Assembly (NCBI GenBank): GCA_025560025.1
Contig: CP048486.1
Coordinates: forward strand, 62,001-126,000
Source: Agrobacterium tumefaciens
GTDB taxonomy: Bacteria > Pseudomonadota > Alphaproteobacteria > Rhizobiales > Rhizobiaceae
DNA length: 64,000 bases
Direction of reading: 5' to 3'
In this document: positions 17,441 through 26,950 of the stretch, one piece after another
How the letters are laid out: each line of letters opens with the position of its first letter
How positions within the stretch are numbered: position 1 is the stretch's first letter
Notes under the pieces: generated by a model
What the model was told of the DNA's origin: nothing
The model's input: the letters and a program-made list of their open reading frames with translations, nothing else
Database searches by the model: none
Position numbers and translations under genes: made by a program

Positions 17441-19839
17441 GCGGGTTGCACGAGGTTTGCCATGAGGCGGAACGCCCCCGGCACCAGCTTGTCCATCTGG
17501 TGGTGAAGGACGAGGCTGGTATGGGTGTGCCGGCCCTTGCCGATGACGCCCGAGACGAGAGCGCCCTTGAGCGGCTGTTCATCGACATCATGCATGGCGA
17601 GCAATGGCTCGTAGATACCGTCCCAGCGCGATGCGAAATAAAGCCCGCGTTCCTTGTCCCAACCGGCCCAGTCGCCGGCATCGATCACGTTGGGGCCGAC
17701 AAGCAGCGGATGATCGGGCACCAGAACCGTCACCTCCGCCCTGGGATCGGTTACCCGCCAGCGCAGGGACGGTTTGCCGATTTCAAGCCGCCTGACCGGT
17801 GTCGTTTCCGGGTTCCACCCATCGGTCGGCCGGTGGTAAAGCGTCACAAGATGACCGCCCTCTTCGACGAAACGGTGAAGTTTCTCCGTTGCTGCGGCCA
17901 GATCCCTGCGGATGCCGAAGGCGAAGATGCCGACAACGATTGTCGTGAAGGACGACAGGTCGCGGCCAAGCGCCTCGGCATCCAGTTCGGTGACATCGAG
18001 ACCCATGCGTGAAAGCCATGAGCCGACCCGGTCGGCACCGCCGCCAACATAACCGACGCGCGCATTTTGCGGCAGCTTGAGGTCCAGCGACAGGATCTTC
18101 AGGGCGGAAGGCGCCAGAAACCGTGCCCGGCCAATATGCGGATAGGCGATGGGCGTGATCTGGAAAGCCGGTTGCGAACCGGAAATTGGTTCGATCTGTG
18201 CAAGCCCCGCCTCGCCCGCGCCGGTGCGTTCCGCAATCCAGCCGCTTTCAGACCTGCGCACGTTCCAGCCGCCAGCGCCCTGGAAAGTAATAGGGCTATC
18301 TGCACCTTTCACATGGGCTTGCAACATCAGGCTATTTTGGTCCTGTCCAAGCGGAACGAGAAATGCATCCGGCGAAAGCGTGAGAGACTGGGCGGGAGTG
18401 ACGAAAAACGGCTCCTCGAGATCGAAGGGCGCCGAAACCTCTCTGCCATCCACCTTGGCCGTCACGCGCACATAAGCATGGCCATTGCCGCCGGCGGCCT
18501 TCCAGTCTGGCTGGTAAAGGCCGGAAACAGCCGCATCGGGAGCGGCAGCGAGCGAGAATACCGTCGTCTGGCCAAGCGATTGAACCGATGAGGAAACGCC
18601 TGCGGGAAGAATGGGCTTGACCTCGACGCCGAATTTGGCCGCCCGGTCTGTCAGCTCCACATGAAGCGACGATGCACCGCCCGCCACGATTTCGGCGGGT
18701 TCCGCATAGGCGCGCTCGAAAAGATCGAGCGCCGTCAGGATGGCAGCATCGACCTGCGCACGTTTGCGCGCGATCCGATGGCCATGCAATTCCTGAAACT
18801 CCCGGGCTGCGGCCTCGTCTACCTTTTGCAGAAGAGCTGCCGCCCTTAGAAGGGACGCCGTGATCCGTTGCGTTTCGGGAAAGGCTGCGATTGCGTCAGT
18901 GATCGCCTGTTCGGCCTCGACCAGAGCTTTTGCCAGTTCGTCCTTAAGCCCCGGAAAAGCCGCGAGATCGGTAAGCGAAGACGGCAGCCTGTCGAGGATC
19001 GAGCTTTCCGCGCCACCCGCAACGCTGGACAGTTCGAGATGCAGCGGCCAGACTTCCTGCGCCCGTTTCGGCCAGTGCCCCATTCCCTGTGACGCGTGAT
19101 AATAACGCGACCATTCACCGATACGGTCATATTGCGCACCGGTGGCCGCTTCGTTGCCCGCCGCGTTGATCGTCAGCGTCGTCTCGGGTGGAGGCACCTC
19201 GTCATCATAGGTGTCGCCGCCGCCCGACCATGCGGGAAGGTAGAATTTGGCCACCTTCCACGGTTTCAGCCCCTCGGAAAAATGTTCGGGATAGGCGGCT
19301 TGATCGGCAGCCATCGCGATTGCGCTTCTTGCCGCGCGCGTCATGGCACGGTGATGCCCGTGTTGTCCCGGCACATCGAGAAATGTCGGGATGACGATAT
19401 CAGGCCGCTCCTTGCGATAGGCGCGCACCAGCCGCTCCACAATGCGTTGCTGCCCCCATCGACCGAAAGTCTGGTCGCCATCCTTGGAAAAACCGAAGTC
19501 GTGGATGATATCCGCCGGGCCATGGCCGAGCCAGCTTACATCCGCATCGATGACGCGGGCGGCCTCCTCCAGCTCGCGCGAACGGATGACACCGAGGGCG
19601 CCCAGCCGTTCCTGCCCCAATGCGTTCTGCCCGCCTTCTCCGCGCGTCGAGCAGGCAATGATGATCCGCATGCCCAGTTCCATGCGGAAATAGGCAAGAA
19701 GTCCGTTCTGCTCGTCGTCCGGATGCGCACCGGTATGCATGAGGGTGACCGTGGATTTCAGCGCGCTCAGCTTGCGGTGCAGGCGAACGAGCCATGGGTC
19801 GGCCATCTGCCGTTCGATACGTTCCCGGGGGTTAAGCAT
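17437..19839 (-). CDS. Multidomain PIG-L family (LmbE-like) deacetylase
   Basis: An 800-residue protein without a signal peptide. The N-terminal PIG-L domain (about residues 28-260) has the zinc motif AHPDDE (38-43) and a second ligand motif H160-G-H-H163, both intact; family members remove N-acetyl groups from amino sugars and conjugates. The middle part (about 320-560) looks like a beta-sandwich region, and the last 220 residues resemble a class I glutamine-amidotransferase-like fold (VGYVGGGADRVGSWL, FVEEGGHLVTLYHR) without an evident catalytic cysteine triad. The start at 19839 follows GGAGGAG. It is 19 bases after the ROK regulator, so it is probably under its control. Confidence 0.8.
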   Translation of the reverse strand: MLNPRERIERQMADPWLVRLHRKLSALKSTVTLMHTGAHPDDEQNGLLAYFRMELGMRIIIACSTRGEGGQNALGQERLGALGVIRSRELEEAARVIDADVSWLGHGPADIIHDFGFSKDGDQTFGRWGQQRIVERLVRAYRKERPDIVIPTFLDVPGQHGHHRAMTRAARSAIAMAADQAAYPEHFSEGLKPWKVAKFYLPAWSGGGDTYDDEVPPPETTLTINAAGNEAATGAQYDRIGEWSRYYHASQGMGHWPKRAQEVWPLHLELSSVAGGAESSILDRLPSSLTDLAAFPGLKDELAKALVEAEQAITDAIAAFPETQRITASLLRAAALLQKVDEAAAREFQELHGHRIARKRAQVDAAILTALDLFERAYAEPAEIVAGGASSLHVELTDRAAKFGVEVKPILPAGVSSSVQSLGQTTVFSLAAAPDAAVSGLYQPDWKAAGGNGHAYVRVTAKVDGREVSAPFDLEEPFFVTPAQSLTLSPDAFLVPLGQDQNSLMLQAHVKGADSPITFQGAGGWNVRRSESGWIAERTGAGEAGLAQIEPISGSQPAFQITPIAYPHIGRARFLAPSALKILSLDLKLPQNARVGYVGGGADRVGSWLSRMGLDVTELDAEALGRDLSSFTTIVVGIFAFGIRRDLAAATEKLHRFVEEGGHLVTLYHRPTDGWNPETTPVRRLEIGKPSLRWRVTDPRAEVTVLVPDHPLLVGPNVIDAGDWAGWDKERGLYFASRWDGIYEPLLAMHDVDEQPLKGALVSGVIGKGRHTHTSLVLHHQMDKLVPGAFRLMANLVQPA

Positions 19840-19858
19840 GCGCGGTCTCCTCCAATAT

Positions 19859-21085
19859 TCAGCCCGGCGCCTGCGCTGCGGCACCCGGGGACGTCTCCAG
19901 TTTCGGTGTAACGATGTCGAACAGCGGCAAGGCGGCAGCACCGAGCGCCGCCGTCAATTGTCCGGACTTGCCGTGCATGACGCGCGGCAACTCCCTTTGC
20001 CGCCGGCTTGCGACCGAGGTGGGCAGATGCCCCATCCGCGCAATGATCTCGCTGATGATGACTTCGGGCAGCGCACCGCCGAGAATGACCGTCTGCGGAT
20101 CCAGAATATTCTCGAGCATCGCAACCATTGGCGCCAGATGGATGGCGGCCTCGTCGATCCACTCCAGCACCACGGGATTACCCGCCTTGAACAGGGCTTC
20201 GAGATCGTCGAGCTCCGTATCCGCGACACCGTCGCAGACGAGTTTTTCCTTGAGCACGTAAACGGAAGCATAGGCCTCCAGGCAACCTCTTTGCCCGCAG
20301 GAGGGACAAGGCCTTCCCTTCGGCGAGACGGTGACGTGACCGATTTCGCCGGCATTGCCGAATGCGCCGCGATAGGGCGAGCCCTCCTGCATGATGCCGA
20401 GGCCGATACCGACGCCGAAATAGATCATGCAGAAATTCGGGATTGCCAGCCCCGCGCCGAACAGGCGTTCGCCGACGGCAGCGGCCGTCGCGTCGTTTTC
20501 CACCACCACCGGCTGGCCGCAGGCATCGCTCAGCATCTGGCGGGCATCAATGCCGCCCCAGCCTGAAAGGGTCGTCGGGCCAACGGAGGTCATGCCATCG
20601 ATCTCGAACGGCCCGGGCATGACGACGCCGGTGCCGAGCAACCTGCAACCGAGATTTTTCGCAACCGCGGCATGTTCGGCCGCGAAGGTCTTGAATATGG
20701 CGTCCGGCGTGGTGTCCCTGAGCGGCGTGATACGCTGGGTGCGCAACATGCCGGCAAGATCGAGGCCGACGGTGACCATATGGTCGGCAGCGATTTCCAC
20801 GCCAATCGTTGCACCCCCGTCCGGATTGACGGCGAACTGGATCGGCGGCTGCCCCCTGCCGCTGCGGCGGCGGCCAAGCTCCTTCAACAACGCCTCACCC
20901 ACAAGCTCATCGACGATATTGGCCACCGCCTGCGGCGTCAGATGCGTGATCTTGGCAATCTGGGCACGGCCGAGCGACCCGTGCCGCCGGACGATGTCGA
21001 GGACGACTCGCCGATTATGCTCGCGGCTCCGCTCAGGATTTTTTCCGATTGCTACGGGATAATCGTCCACCGTGTGCACCGTCAT
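19859..21085 (-). CDS. ROK-family transcriptional regulator
   Basis: A 408-residue NagC/Mlc-type repressor. A winged helix-turn-helix (about residues 35-65, GSLGRAQIAKITHLTPQAVA) precedes a ROK domain with the zinc motif CPSCGQRGCLE. The start at 21085 (MTVHTVDDY) is preferred; the frame extends to 21142 but those residues are not conserved-looking. The gene is divergent from the sugar ABC operon. The gap between them contains a 32-base inverted repeat likely to be its operator. ROK repressors are usually released by a sugar or sugar phosphate, in keeping with the sugar importer and kinase opposite. Confidence 0.85.
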   Translation of the reverse strand: MTVHTVDDYPVAIGKNPERSREHNRRVVLDIVRRHGSLGRAQIAKITHLTPQAVANIVDELVGEALLKELGRRRSGRGQPPIQFAVNPDGGATIGVEIAADHMVTVGLDLAGMLRTQRITPLRDTTPDAIFKTFAAEHAAVAKNLGCRLLGTGVVMPGPFEIDGMTSVGPTTLSGWGGIDARQMLSDACGQPVVVENDATAAAVGERLFGAGLAIPNFCMIYFGVGIGLGIMQEGSPYRGAFGNAGEIGHVTVSPKGRPCPSCGQRGCLEAYASVYVLKEKLVCDGVADTELDDLEALFKAGNPVVLEWIDEAAIHLAPMVAMLENILDPQTVILGGALPEVIISEIIARMGHLPTSVASRRQRELPRVMHGKSGQLTAALGAAALPLFDIVTPKLETSPGAAAQAPG

Positions 21086-21139
21086 CTCTTCAACTTCCCG
21101 TCCGTTAGAAAATTCATAGCGTCGAAATGACAATAAGCG

Positions 21140-21171
21140 CAATATAATAATTCAAGTAAATTATCTTATTG
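21140..21171. promoter_or_regulatory. Inverted-repeat operator between ROK gene and sugar ABC operon
   Basis: The arms CAATATAATAATT (21140-21152) and AATTATCTTATTG (21159-21171) are inverted copies with 11 of 13 positions matching and a 6-base spacer. The composition (A/T-rich arms) resembles known NagC/Mlc operators. On the minus strand TTGTCA-N17-AATTAT, a reasonable promoter for the ROK gene, lies across it, so binding could give autorepression and control of the divergent operon. Confidence 0.65.
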
Positions 21172-21341
21172 ACAAATGCCCGCCTTCAGAGAACCGTAGA
21201 GAGCGACCGGGGGTCAGGTTTGCATGGGGCGGAATTGATGAAATCCCGCTTCCGGCAAATCGATGAGCGCGCGCGAAAGCGCGGATAAAGGGAACGATCG
21301 CTCCGCATCCGGAAGACCGGACGGAGGAAATGGAGGCTTAC

Positions 21342-22595
21342 ATGCGCAGGGCAACTTTGTTCGCCGGCTTGGTTGCCGGTTTCAGTACATTTGCATTCAA
21401 CGCCGCGCAGGCGGTTGAAATCGAATATTGGCAATATGTCTTCGACACACGCGTCAAGGCCATGGATGAGCTGATCGCGGAGTTTCAGAAGGCCAATCCC
21501 GACATCACCGTCAAGCAGGTGACCTTCCCTTACGCCGACTATCAGACGCGCGTCATTGCCGCCAACATGTCCGGCAAGGGCCCTGATGTCATGCAGCTGT
21601 TTTACGGCTGGCTGGACAAATTTGCAGCCGGCGGCATCCTGCAGCCCCTGCCGACCGATGCTTTCCCGCATGACAAGATCGAGAGCGATTTCTTCCCGAT
21701 CGTCAGCGCCATGAAGCGTGGCGACGATTATTACGGCCTGCCGACAGCGGTGCGTTCGCTCGCCCTTTTCTACAACAAGAAGCTCTTCACGGAAGCCGGC
21801 CTTGACGCCGCCAATCCGCCGAAGACGCTGGACGAATTTGTTGCCGCCGCCGAAAAGATCGCCAAGCATGATGCCGCAGGAAACCTCACCGTTGCCGGCT
21901 CCACGCTTGATATGGGCGGCCAGGACCACCAATGGTGGCGCGAGGTTCTCATCCGCCAGTATGGCGGCGAGCCCTATACCGACAATGACCAGAAAGTCGC
22001 CTATGACAGCGAAGCGGGCGTTCAGGCCCTGAAATTCTATACGAGCCTGCAGCTTGAAAAGAAGATCGGTCAGGTGGGCTTTATGGATGAAGGCCAGGCC
22101 GCCTTCCGCGCCGGCAAGGCGGGCATGACCATCGACGGCACGTTCCGTCTGGGATCCTTCAGGACCATCAAGGATTTCGAGTGGGGCGTGACCGAGCTTC
22201 CGACCAATGACAAGAATATCCGCTCCAACTATGCCAGCTATTTCGCAAACGGCATCAGCGCCAAGACGAGCGGCGAAGAGCTTGAAGCGTCGAAGAAGTT
22301 CCTCGCTTACATCTCGTCACCGGAAGCCATGGCGATCTGGCTGAAGACCGTCGGCGAGTTGCCGGCGCGGCGGGCGGCGGCACTGACCGAAGAGAACCTG
22401 AAGGACCCGGTCTACGCGCCGTTCCTGAAGGGCCTCGAATACGCCCATACGACCCTGTTCAAGGACGAAGCCGCCCAGCGGCAGAATGCCATCGACATGA
22501 CGAACCGGATTCTGCTCGAGGGTCAGTCCGTCGAGGATTCCGTCAAGCAGGCTGCCGGCGCCGAGCAGGAAATCATCGACGCGGCGAAACCTTAA
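21342..22595 (+). CDS. Sugar-type periplasmic binding protein (SBP family 1)
   Basis: A 417-residue extracellular solute-binding protein of the MalE/UgpB class. The signal peptide is MRRATLFAGL to NAAQA. Typical family positions follow: EFQKANPDITVKQVTF, an internal GKGPDVMQLF segment, and FRAGKAGMTIDG. The ATG at 21342 is chosen over 21330 because GGAGG lies 5 bases before it and the signal peptide then starts cleanly; either is possible. It is the first gene of a six-gene operon and delivers a sugar-like ligand to the two permeases downstream. Confidence 0.85.
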   Translation: MRRATLFAGLVAGFSTFAFNAAQAVEIEYWQYVFDTRVKAMDELIAEFQKANPDITVKQVTFPYADYQTRVIAANMSGKGPDVMQLFYGWLDKFAAGGILQPLPTDAFPHDKIESDFFPIVSAMKRGDDYYGLPTAVRSLALFYNKKLFTEAGLDAANPPKTLDEFVAAAEKIAKHDAAGNLTVAGSTLDMGGQDHQWWREVLIRQYGGEPYTDNDQKVAYDSEAGVQALKFYTSLQLEKKIGQVGFMDEGQAAFRAGKAGMTIDGTFRLGSFRTIKDFEWGVTELPTNDKNIRSNYASYFANGISAKTSGEELEASKKFLAYISSPEAMAIWLKTVGELPARRAAALTEENLKDPVYAPFLKGLEYAHTTLFKDEAAQRQNAIDMTNRILLEGQSVEDSVKQAAGAEQEIIDAAKP

Positions 22596-22610
22596 ACCGC
22601 AGGTCCAGAC

Positions 22611-23552
22611 ATGACAGCGATCGATCAACAGGGGGCGGCATCCGGCCGCCCCGGCGGCTCCATTGGAGATCGCCTTTCCATGCGCACAAAACGGCTTTTG
22701 TGGATCTGGAGCTTTCTGGCGATCCCGATCCTGTTTTACAGCGTCATCCGCTTTTACCCGACGCTGCAGGCGTTCTGGCTGTCCTTCACCAACTGGGACC
22801 TGCTGCGGCCGGCAAAATTCATCGGCATCGCCAACTACGTCAAGCTGTTCAAGGACCCGCAGTTCTGGAAGGTCTTCAGGAACACCTTCACCTATCTGAT
22901 CATCGGTACGCCGATCAGCCTCGTTCTGGCTTTCGTGATCGCCTTTTATCTTGACCGGGTGCGCATTCTGCACGGCCTCATCCGCGCGCTCTATTTCCTG
23001 CCCTATCTGACCACGGCAGCGGCCATGGCCTGGGTCTGGCGCTGGTTCTATCAGCCGCCGCCCATCGGCATCATCAACGATGTCTTCGGCCTCCTCGGCA
23101 TTCCGCAGCAGCCTTTCATACGCTCCACCGATCAGGCGCTTTATTCGATCATGGTGACGGCCATCTGGGCAGGTCTCGGTTTCCAGATCATCATCTTCAT
23201 GGCCGGCCTGCGCGCCATTCCGACGACCTTCTACGAGGCCGCCCGCATCGACGGGCTCGGTGAATGGGCAATCCTCAGAAAGATTACACTTCCGCTTCTG
23301 AAACCCACCACCGTTTTCCTCGTCGTGTTTTCCTCGATCGGCTTCCTGCGCATTTTCGACCAGGTCTACAACATGACCACCAATGATCCGGGCGGACCGC
23401 TCGGCTCAACGAAACCACTGGTGCTGATGATCTACCAGACCGCGTTTAATTCCTATGCCATGGGTTATGCGGCAGCGCAGACGGTCGTCCTTTTCACCAT
23501 TCTTCTCGTCGTATCGCTGATCCAGCTCTGGGTCCTGAGGGAAAAGAAATGA
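22611..23552 (+). CDS. CUT1 sugar ABC permease (MalF/UgpA type)
   Basis: A 313-residue permease with six membrane segments; the first is near residues 36-58. The EAA loop (YEAARIDGLGEWAILRKITLP, about 222-242) is the contact for the ATPase and is standard for CUT1 permeases. The gene starts 15 bases after the binding protein and ends overlapping the next permease (ATGA). Confidence 0.87.
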   Translation: MTAIDQQGAASGRPGGSIGDRLSMRTKRLLWIWSFLAIPILFYSVIRFYPTLQAFWLSFTNWDLLRPAKFIGIANYVKLFKDPQFWKVFRNTFTYLIIGTPISLVLAFVIAFYLDRVRILHGLIRALYFLPYLTTAAAMAWVWRWFYQPPPIGIINDVFGLLGIPQQPFIRSTDQALYSIMVTAIWAGLGFQIIIFMAGLRAIPTTFYEAARIDGLGEWAILRKITLPLLKPTTVFLVVFSSIGFLRIFDQVYNMTTNDPGGPLGSTKPLVLMIYQTAFNSYAMGYAAAQTVVLFTILLVVSLIQLWVLREKK

Positions 23553-24391
23553 GCGAAGCGCCGCCACTCTCCCACGCCCGCATCCGCCCAGGCCGCATCA
23601 TCGCCTGGACCATATTGTTCATCGGCGGCCTCATCATGGTCTCGCCGCTGCTCTTCATGTTCTCGACATCGTTCAAGACGGCGGACCAGGTCTATGATCT
23701 CAGGCTCATTCCCGCCGCACCCACGATCGCGAACTACATCACCGTCATGGCCGACGGCCGTTTCCTGCGCTGGTTCTTCAATTCGATGCTGGTTGCGGTC
23801 ATCGTCACCGTGTCCAACTGCTTCTTTGACAGTCTAGTCGGGTACACGCTGGCGAAATTCGAGTTTCGTGGCCGTTATTTCATCTTCCTCGCCATCCTCT
23901 CGACGCTGATGATACCGACAGAAATGCTCGTCATTCCCTGGTATCTGATGTCCAGCCAGCTGGGCTGGCTCGACAGCTACTGGGGCATCATGTTCCCGGG
24001 CATGATGACAGCCTTCGGCACCTTCCTGATGAAGCAGTTCTTCGAGACGGTTCCCAACGACTTCATCGAGGCTGCGCGCGTTGATGGGCTCAACGAATTC
24101 CAGATCTGGTGGAAAGTCGCCCTGCCGCTGGTAACGCCGGCACTCTCCGCGCTCGCGATCTTCACCTTCCTCGGCAATTGGACGGCATTCTTCTGGCCTC
24201 TGATCGTCACGACAAGCAAGGAACTTTACACGCTGCCGGTCGGTCTTTCGAGCTTTGCCGTGGAGCAGCAGATTCAGTGGGAAATGATCATGACGGGCGC
24301 AGCCATTGCGACCATCCCTACCCTCATCGTCTTCATCGTCCTGCAACGCTACATCGTTCGCGGTGTGATGCTGGCGGGTCTGAAAGGATAA
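23549..24391 (+). CDS. CUT1 sugar ABC permease (MalG/UgpE type)
   Basis: A 280-residue partner permease with six membrane segments and the coupling loop EAARVDGLNEFQIWWKVALP (about residues 174-193). The C-terminus YIVRGVMLAGLKG is characteristic of MalG-type proteins. The start overlaps the previous gene by four bases. It heterodimerises with the upstream permease. Confidence 0.87.
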   Translation: MSEAPPLSHARIRPGRIIAWTILFIGGLIMVSPLLFMFSTSFKTADQVYDLRLIPAAPTIANYITVMADGRFLRWFFNSMLVAVIVTVSNCFFDSLVGYTLAKFEFRGRYFIFLAILSTLMIPTEMLVIPWYLMSSQLGWLDSYWGIMFPGMMTAFGTFLMKQFFETVPNDFIEAARVDGLNEFQIWWKVALPLVTPALSALAIFTFLGNWTAFFWPLIVTTSKELYTLPVGLSSFAVEQQIQWEMIMTGAAIATIPTLIVFIVLQRYIVRGVMLAGLKG

Positions 24392-24395
24392 TATC

Positions 24396-25910
24396 ATGGC
24401 CGATATGAACCCGCGCCAGTCGGATACCAGCAAGTTTCCTGATCCGGTTTACAAGGAAACCGTGCTGCGCCCGCTTTTCGACGGCGCCAAGAAACACCAC
24501 GTGGACGGTTTCCGCCGCATCGACCGCGCACACCTCGTCATGCTTCGGGAAACCGGCATTCTCGATGCGGACACGGCGGCGAAGATCGCCGGCGCGCTCG
24601 AAGACATCGACAGAACCATCGAACCATCGGAGCTGGTCTATACCGGCGAGGTCGAGGATTTCTTCTTCCTGATCGAAAAGGAACTGAAAGCCCGTATCGG
24701 CGTCGATGTCGCCGGCCGCCTGCACACGGCCCGTTCGCGCAACGATATCGACCACACGCTGTTCAAGATCGGCCTCAAGGACAAGATCGATACGCTCACC
24801 GCCAAGGCGCGTGTTCTGCTGAAAGCGCTGATCGATGCGGCCGAGCGCAATCAGTCCACGCTGATCGTGGCCTATACGCATGGGCAACCCGCCCAGCCCA
24901 CCACCTTCGGCCATTACCTCTCTGCTGCCATCGAGGTGTTGATCCGGGATATTGACCGCTTCGCGGAGGCCCGCCGCATCGTCGATCTGTCGCCGATGGG
25001 GGCTGCCGCCATCACCACCTCGGGTTTTCCCATCGACCGGGCACGCGTTGCCGAATTGCTGGGGTTCGCCGCACCCTTACGCAATTCCTATTCCTGCATC
25101 GCCGCCGTCGATTATACGACGGCAACCTATGGCGCGATCGAGCTGATGTTCCTGCATCTCGGCCGGCTCATTCAGGACTTCCAGTTCTGGACGAGCTTCG
25201 AAGTCGGGCAGATCTACGTGCCGAATTCGCTGGTGCAGATTTCCTCCATCATGCCGCAGAAGCGTAACCCGGTGCCGATCGAACATCTGCGTCACCTCGC
25301 CAGCCAGACCTTCGGCCGGGCGCGGACCGTGCTTGACGTGATGCACAACACGCCCTTCACCGACATGAATGACAGCGAGGGTGAAACCCAGGGCATGGGT
25401 TACGAGGCTTTCACATCCGCTGGCCGCGTTCTCGATCTCCTCGCCAGCCTCGTTGGCCAGATCAGCATCGATCCTGAACGGGTTGACCAGAATATTCGCC
25501 GCTCCTGCATCACCATCACGGAACTGGCGGATTCGCTCGTCCGCATCGAGGACCTGTCTTTCCGCCAGGCCCATGAAATTGCCGCAACCGTCGCCAGAAG
25601 CGTCGTCGCGCTGAAGGGCGATCTGCCGAATGACGGTTACCAGCCGTTCCTCAAGGCCTTCCATGAGCTGACAGGGCGCGACACCGGCATCGACGAGGAA
25701 AAATTCAGGCAGATCGTCTCGCCGGAACATTTCGTCGCGGTTCGCAGCCGCTTCGGCGGACCTGCCCCAGAGCCGATGCGGGAGGCCATTGCGGCCTATC
25801 GAGACAGGCTTGGTGAGTTGGCAGCGGAAGCGCAGCGATCCGCCGAACACGAAGCGGCGAAGGCCACCGAACTGACAGAGAAATTTACCGCCCTGACGGG
25901 AGCGCGATAA
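24396..25910 (+). CDS. Argininosuccinate-lyase-like enzyme (fumarase/aspartase superfamily)
   Basis: A 504-residue homologue of argininosuccinate lyase placed inside a sugar ABC operon. Conserved superfamily elements are present: RSRND at 113-117, Thr161-His162 (YTHGQPAQPTTF) and the signature loop SSIMPQKRNP (283-292) with the catalytic serine. Several positions differ from true ArgH: RSRNDQ is RSRNDI, the Q-R-A-Q-P stretch reads GQPAQP, and the loop continues NPVPIEH rather than NPDALE. These affect the part that reads the amine partner, so a different N-substituted aspartate or related substrate that releases fumarate is plausible. The family also includes EDDS lyase. It overlaps the downstream ATPase gene by one base (TAATG). 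Confidence 0.8.
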   Translation: MADMNPRQSDTSKFPDPVYKETVLRPLFDGAKKHHVDGFRRIDRAHLVMLRETGILDADTAAKIAGALEDIDRTIEPSELVYTGEVEDFFFLIEKELKARIGVDVAGRLHTARSRNDIDHTLFKIGLKDKIDTLTAKARVLLKALIDAAERNQSTLIVAYTHGQPAQPTTFGHYLSAAIEVLIRDIDRFAEARRIVDLSPMGAAAITTSGFPIDRARVAELLGFAAPLRNSYSCIAAVDYTTATYGAIELMFLHLGRLIQDFQFWTSFEVGQIYVPNSLVQISSIMPQKRNPVPIEHLRHLASQTFGRARTVLDVMHNTPFTDMNDSEGETQGMGYEAFTSAGRVLDLLASLVGQISIDPERVDQNIRRSCITITELADSLVRIEDLSFRQAHEIAATVARSVVALKGDLPNDGYQPFLKAFHELTGRDTGIDEEKFRQIVSPEHFVAVRSRFGGPAPEPMREAIAAYRDRLGELAAEAQRSAEHEAAKATELTEKFTALTGAR

Positions 25911-26950
25911 TGGCGACAATCGAACTCAATCAACTCGTGAAGCGCTACGGCAAGGTCGAGGCGGTCAAAGGCATAGATCTTGCCATTAAAGACGGCGAGT
26001 TCGTCGTTTTCGTCGGCCCTTCCGGCTGCGGCAAATCCACCACGCTGCGCATGATCGCCGGGCTGGAAGAGATTTCCGATGGCACACTGAAGATCGCCGG
26101 TAACGTCGTCAATGAGAAAGAACCGAAACAGCGCAACATCGCCATGGTCTTCCAGAACTATGCGATTTACCCGCATATGACGGTTCGCCAGAACATCGGC
26201 TTCGGGCTTTATACATCGAAGCTCGATCGCGCGGAAAAGAACCGGCGCATCGAAGAGGCCGGCCGGGTGCTGGGACTGGAAGCCCTGCTCGATCGCCGTC
26301 CCGCGGCCCTGTCGGGCGGCCAGCGGCAGCGCGTCGCCATCGGCCGCGCCATGGTGCGCGATCCCGCCGCCTTCCTTTTCGATGAGCCGCTCTCCAACCT
26401 CGATGCGCAGTTGAGATCGCAGATGCGCATTGAAATCAAGCGCTTGCACCAACGTCTTAAGACGACCACCGTCTACGTCACCCATGATCAGGTGGAGGCC
26501 ATGACCATGGCGGACCGGATCGTGGTGATGAAGGATGGCCATATCCTCCAGGTCGGCACGCCGACGGAACTTTACGAGACACCGGTGGATATTTTCACCG
26601 CGCGATTCATCGGCAGCCCCTCGATGAACCTGCTGCGCGGCACCAAAAAAACCAGCAGCGTTACGCCCTCCGCCACGGGTGAGCTTTTGATCGGCGTCCG
26701 GCCACATGATCTGCTGGTCGGGGAAAACGGTGCTGCACAGGGAACGTTTACGCTTGAGGGAACGGTCACGGCCGTCGAGCCGCTCGGGCCGGAGACGCTT
26801 GTTCATCTGGATACCGACACCACCTCGGTGATTGCGACGGCCAGAGGCAAATCCATTCCCGCTGTCGGCAGCCGATTGCAATGCCAGGCGGAAGCAGGCG
26901 CGCTTTATCTTTTCGATGCGAAAACGGAAAAGCTTCTGGGTCGCGCATGA
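25910..26950 (+). CDS. Sugar ABC importer ATPase (MalK/UgpC type)
   Basis: A 346-residue ATPase: Walker A GPSGCGKST (36-44), Q-loop, signature LSGGQRQR (about 134-141), Walker B FLFDEPLSNLD, and a C-terminal TOBE regulatory domain from about residue 235. This matches the UgpC/MsmX class serving CUT1 permeases. It is coupled to the lyase gene upstream (TAATG) and to the PfkB kinase downstream (ATGA), showing that these enzymes are expressed together with the importer. Confidence 0.88.
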   Translation: MATIELNQLVKRYGKVEAVKGIDLAIKDGEFVVFVGPSGCGKSTTLRMIAGLEEISDGTLKIAGNVVNEKEPKQRNIAMVFQNYAIYPHMTVRQNIGFGLYTSKLDRAEKNRRIEEAGRVLGLEALLDRRPAALSGGQRQRVAIGRAMVRDPAAFLFDEPLSNLDAQLRSQMRIEIKRLHQRLKTTTVYVTHDQVEAMTMADRIVVMKDGHILQVGTPTELYETPVDIFTARFIGSPSMNLLRGTKKTSSVTPSATGELLIGVRPHDLLVGENGAAQGTFTLEGTVTAVEPLGPETLVHLDTDTTSVIATARGKSIPAVGSRLQCQAEAGALYLFDAKTEKLLGRA

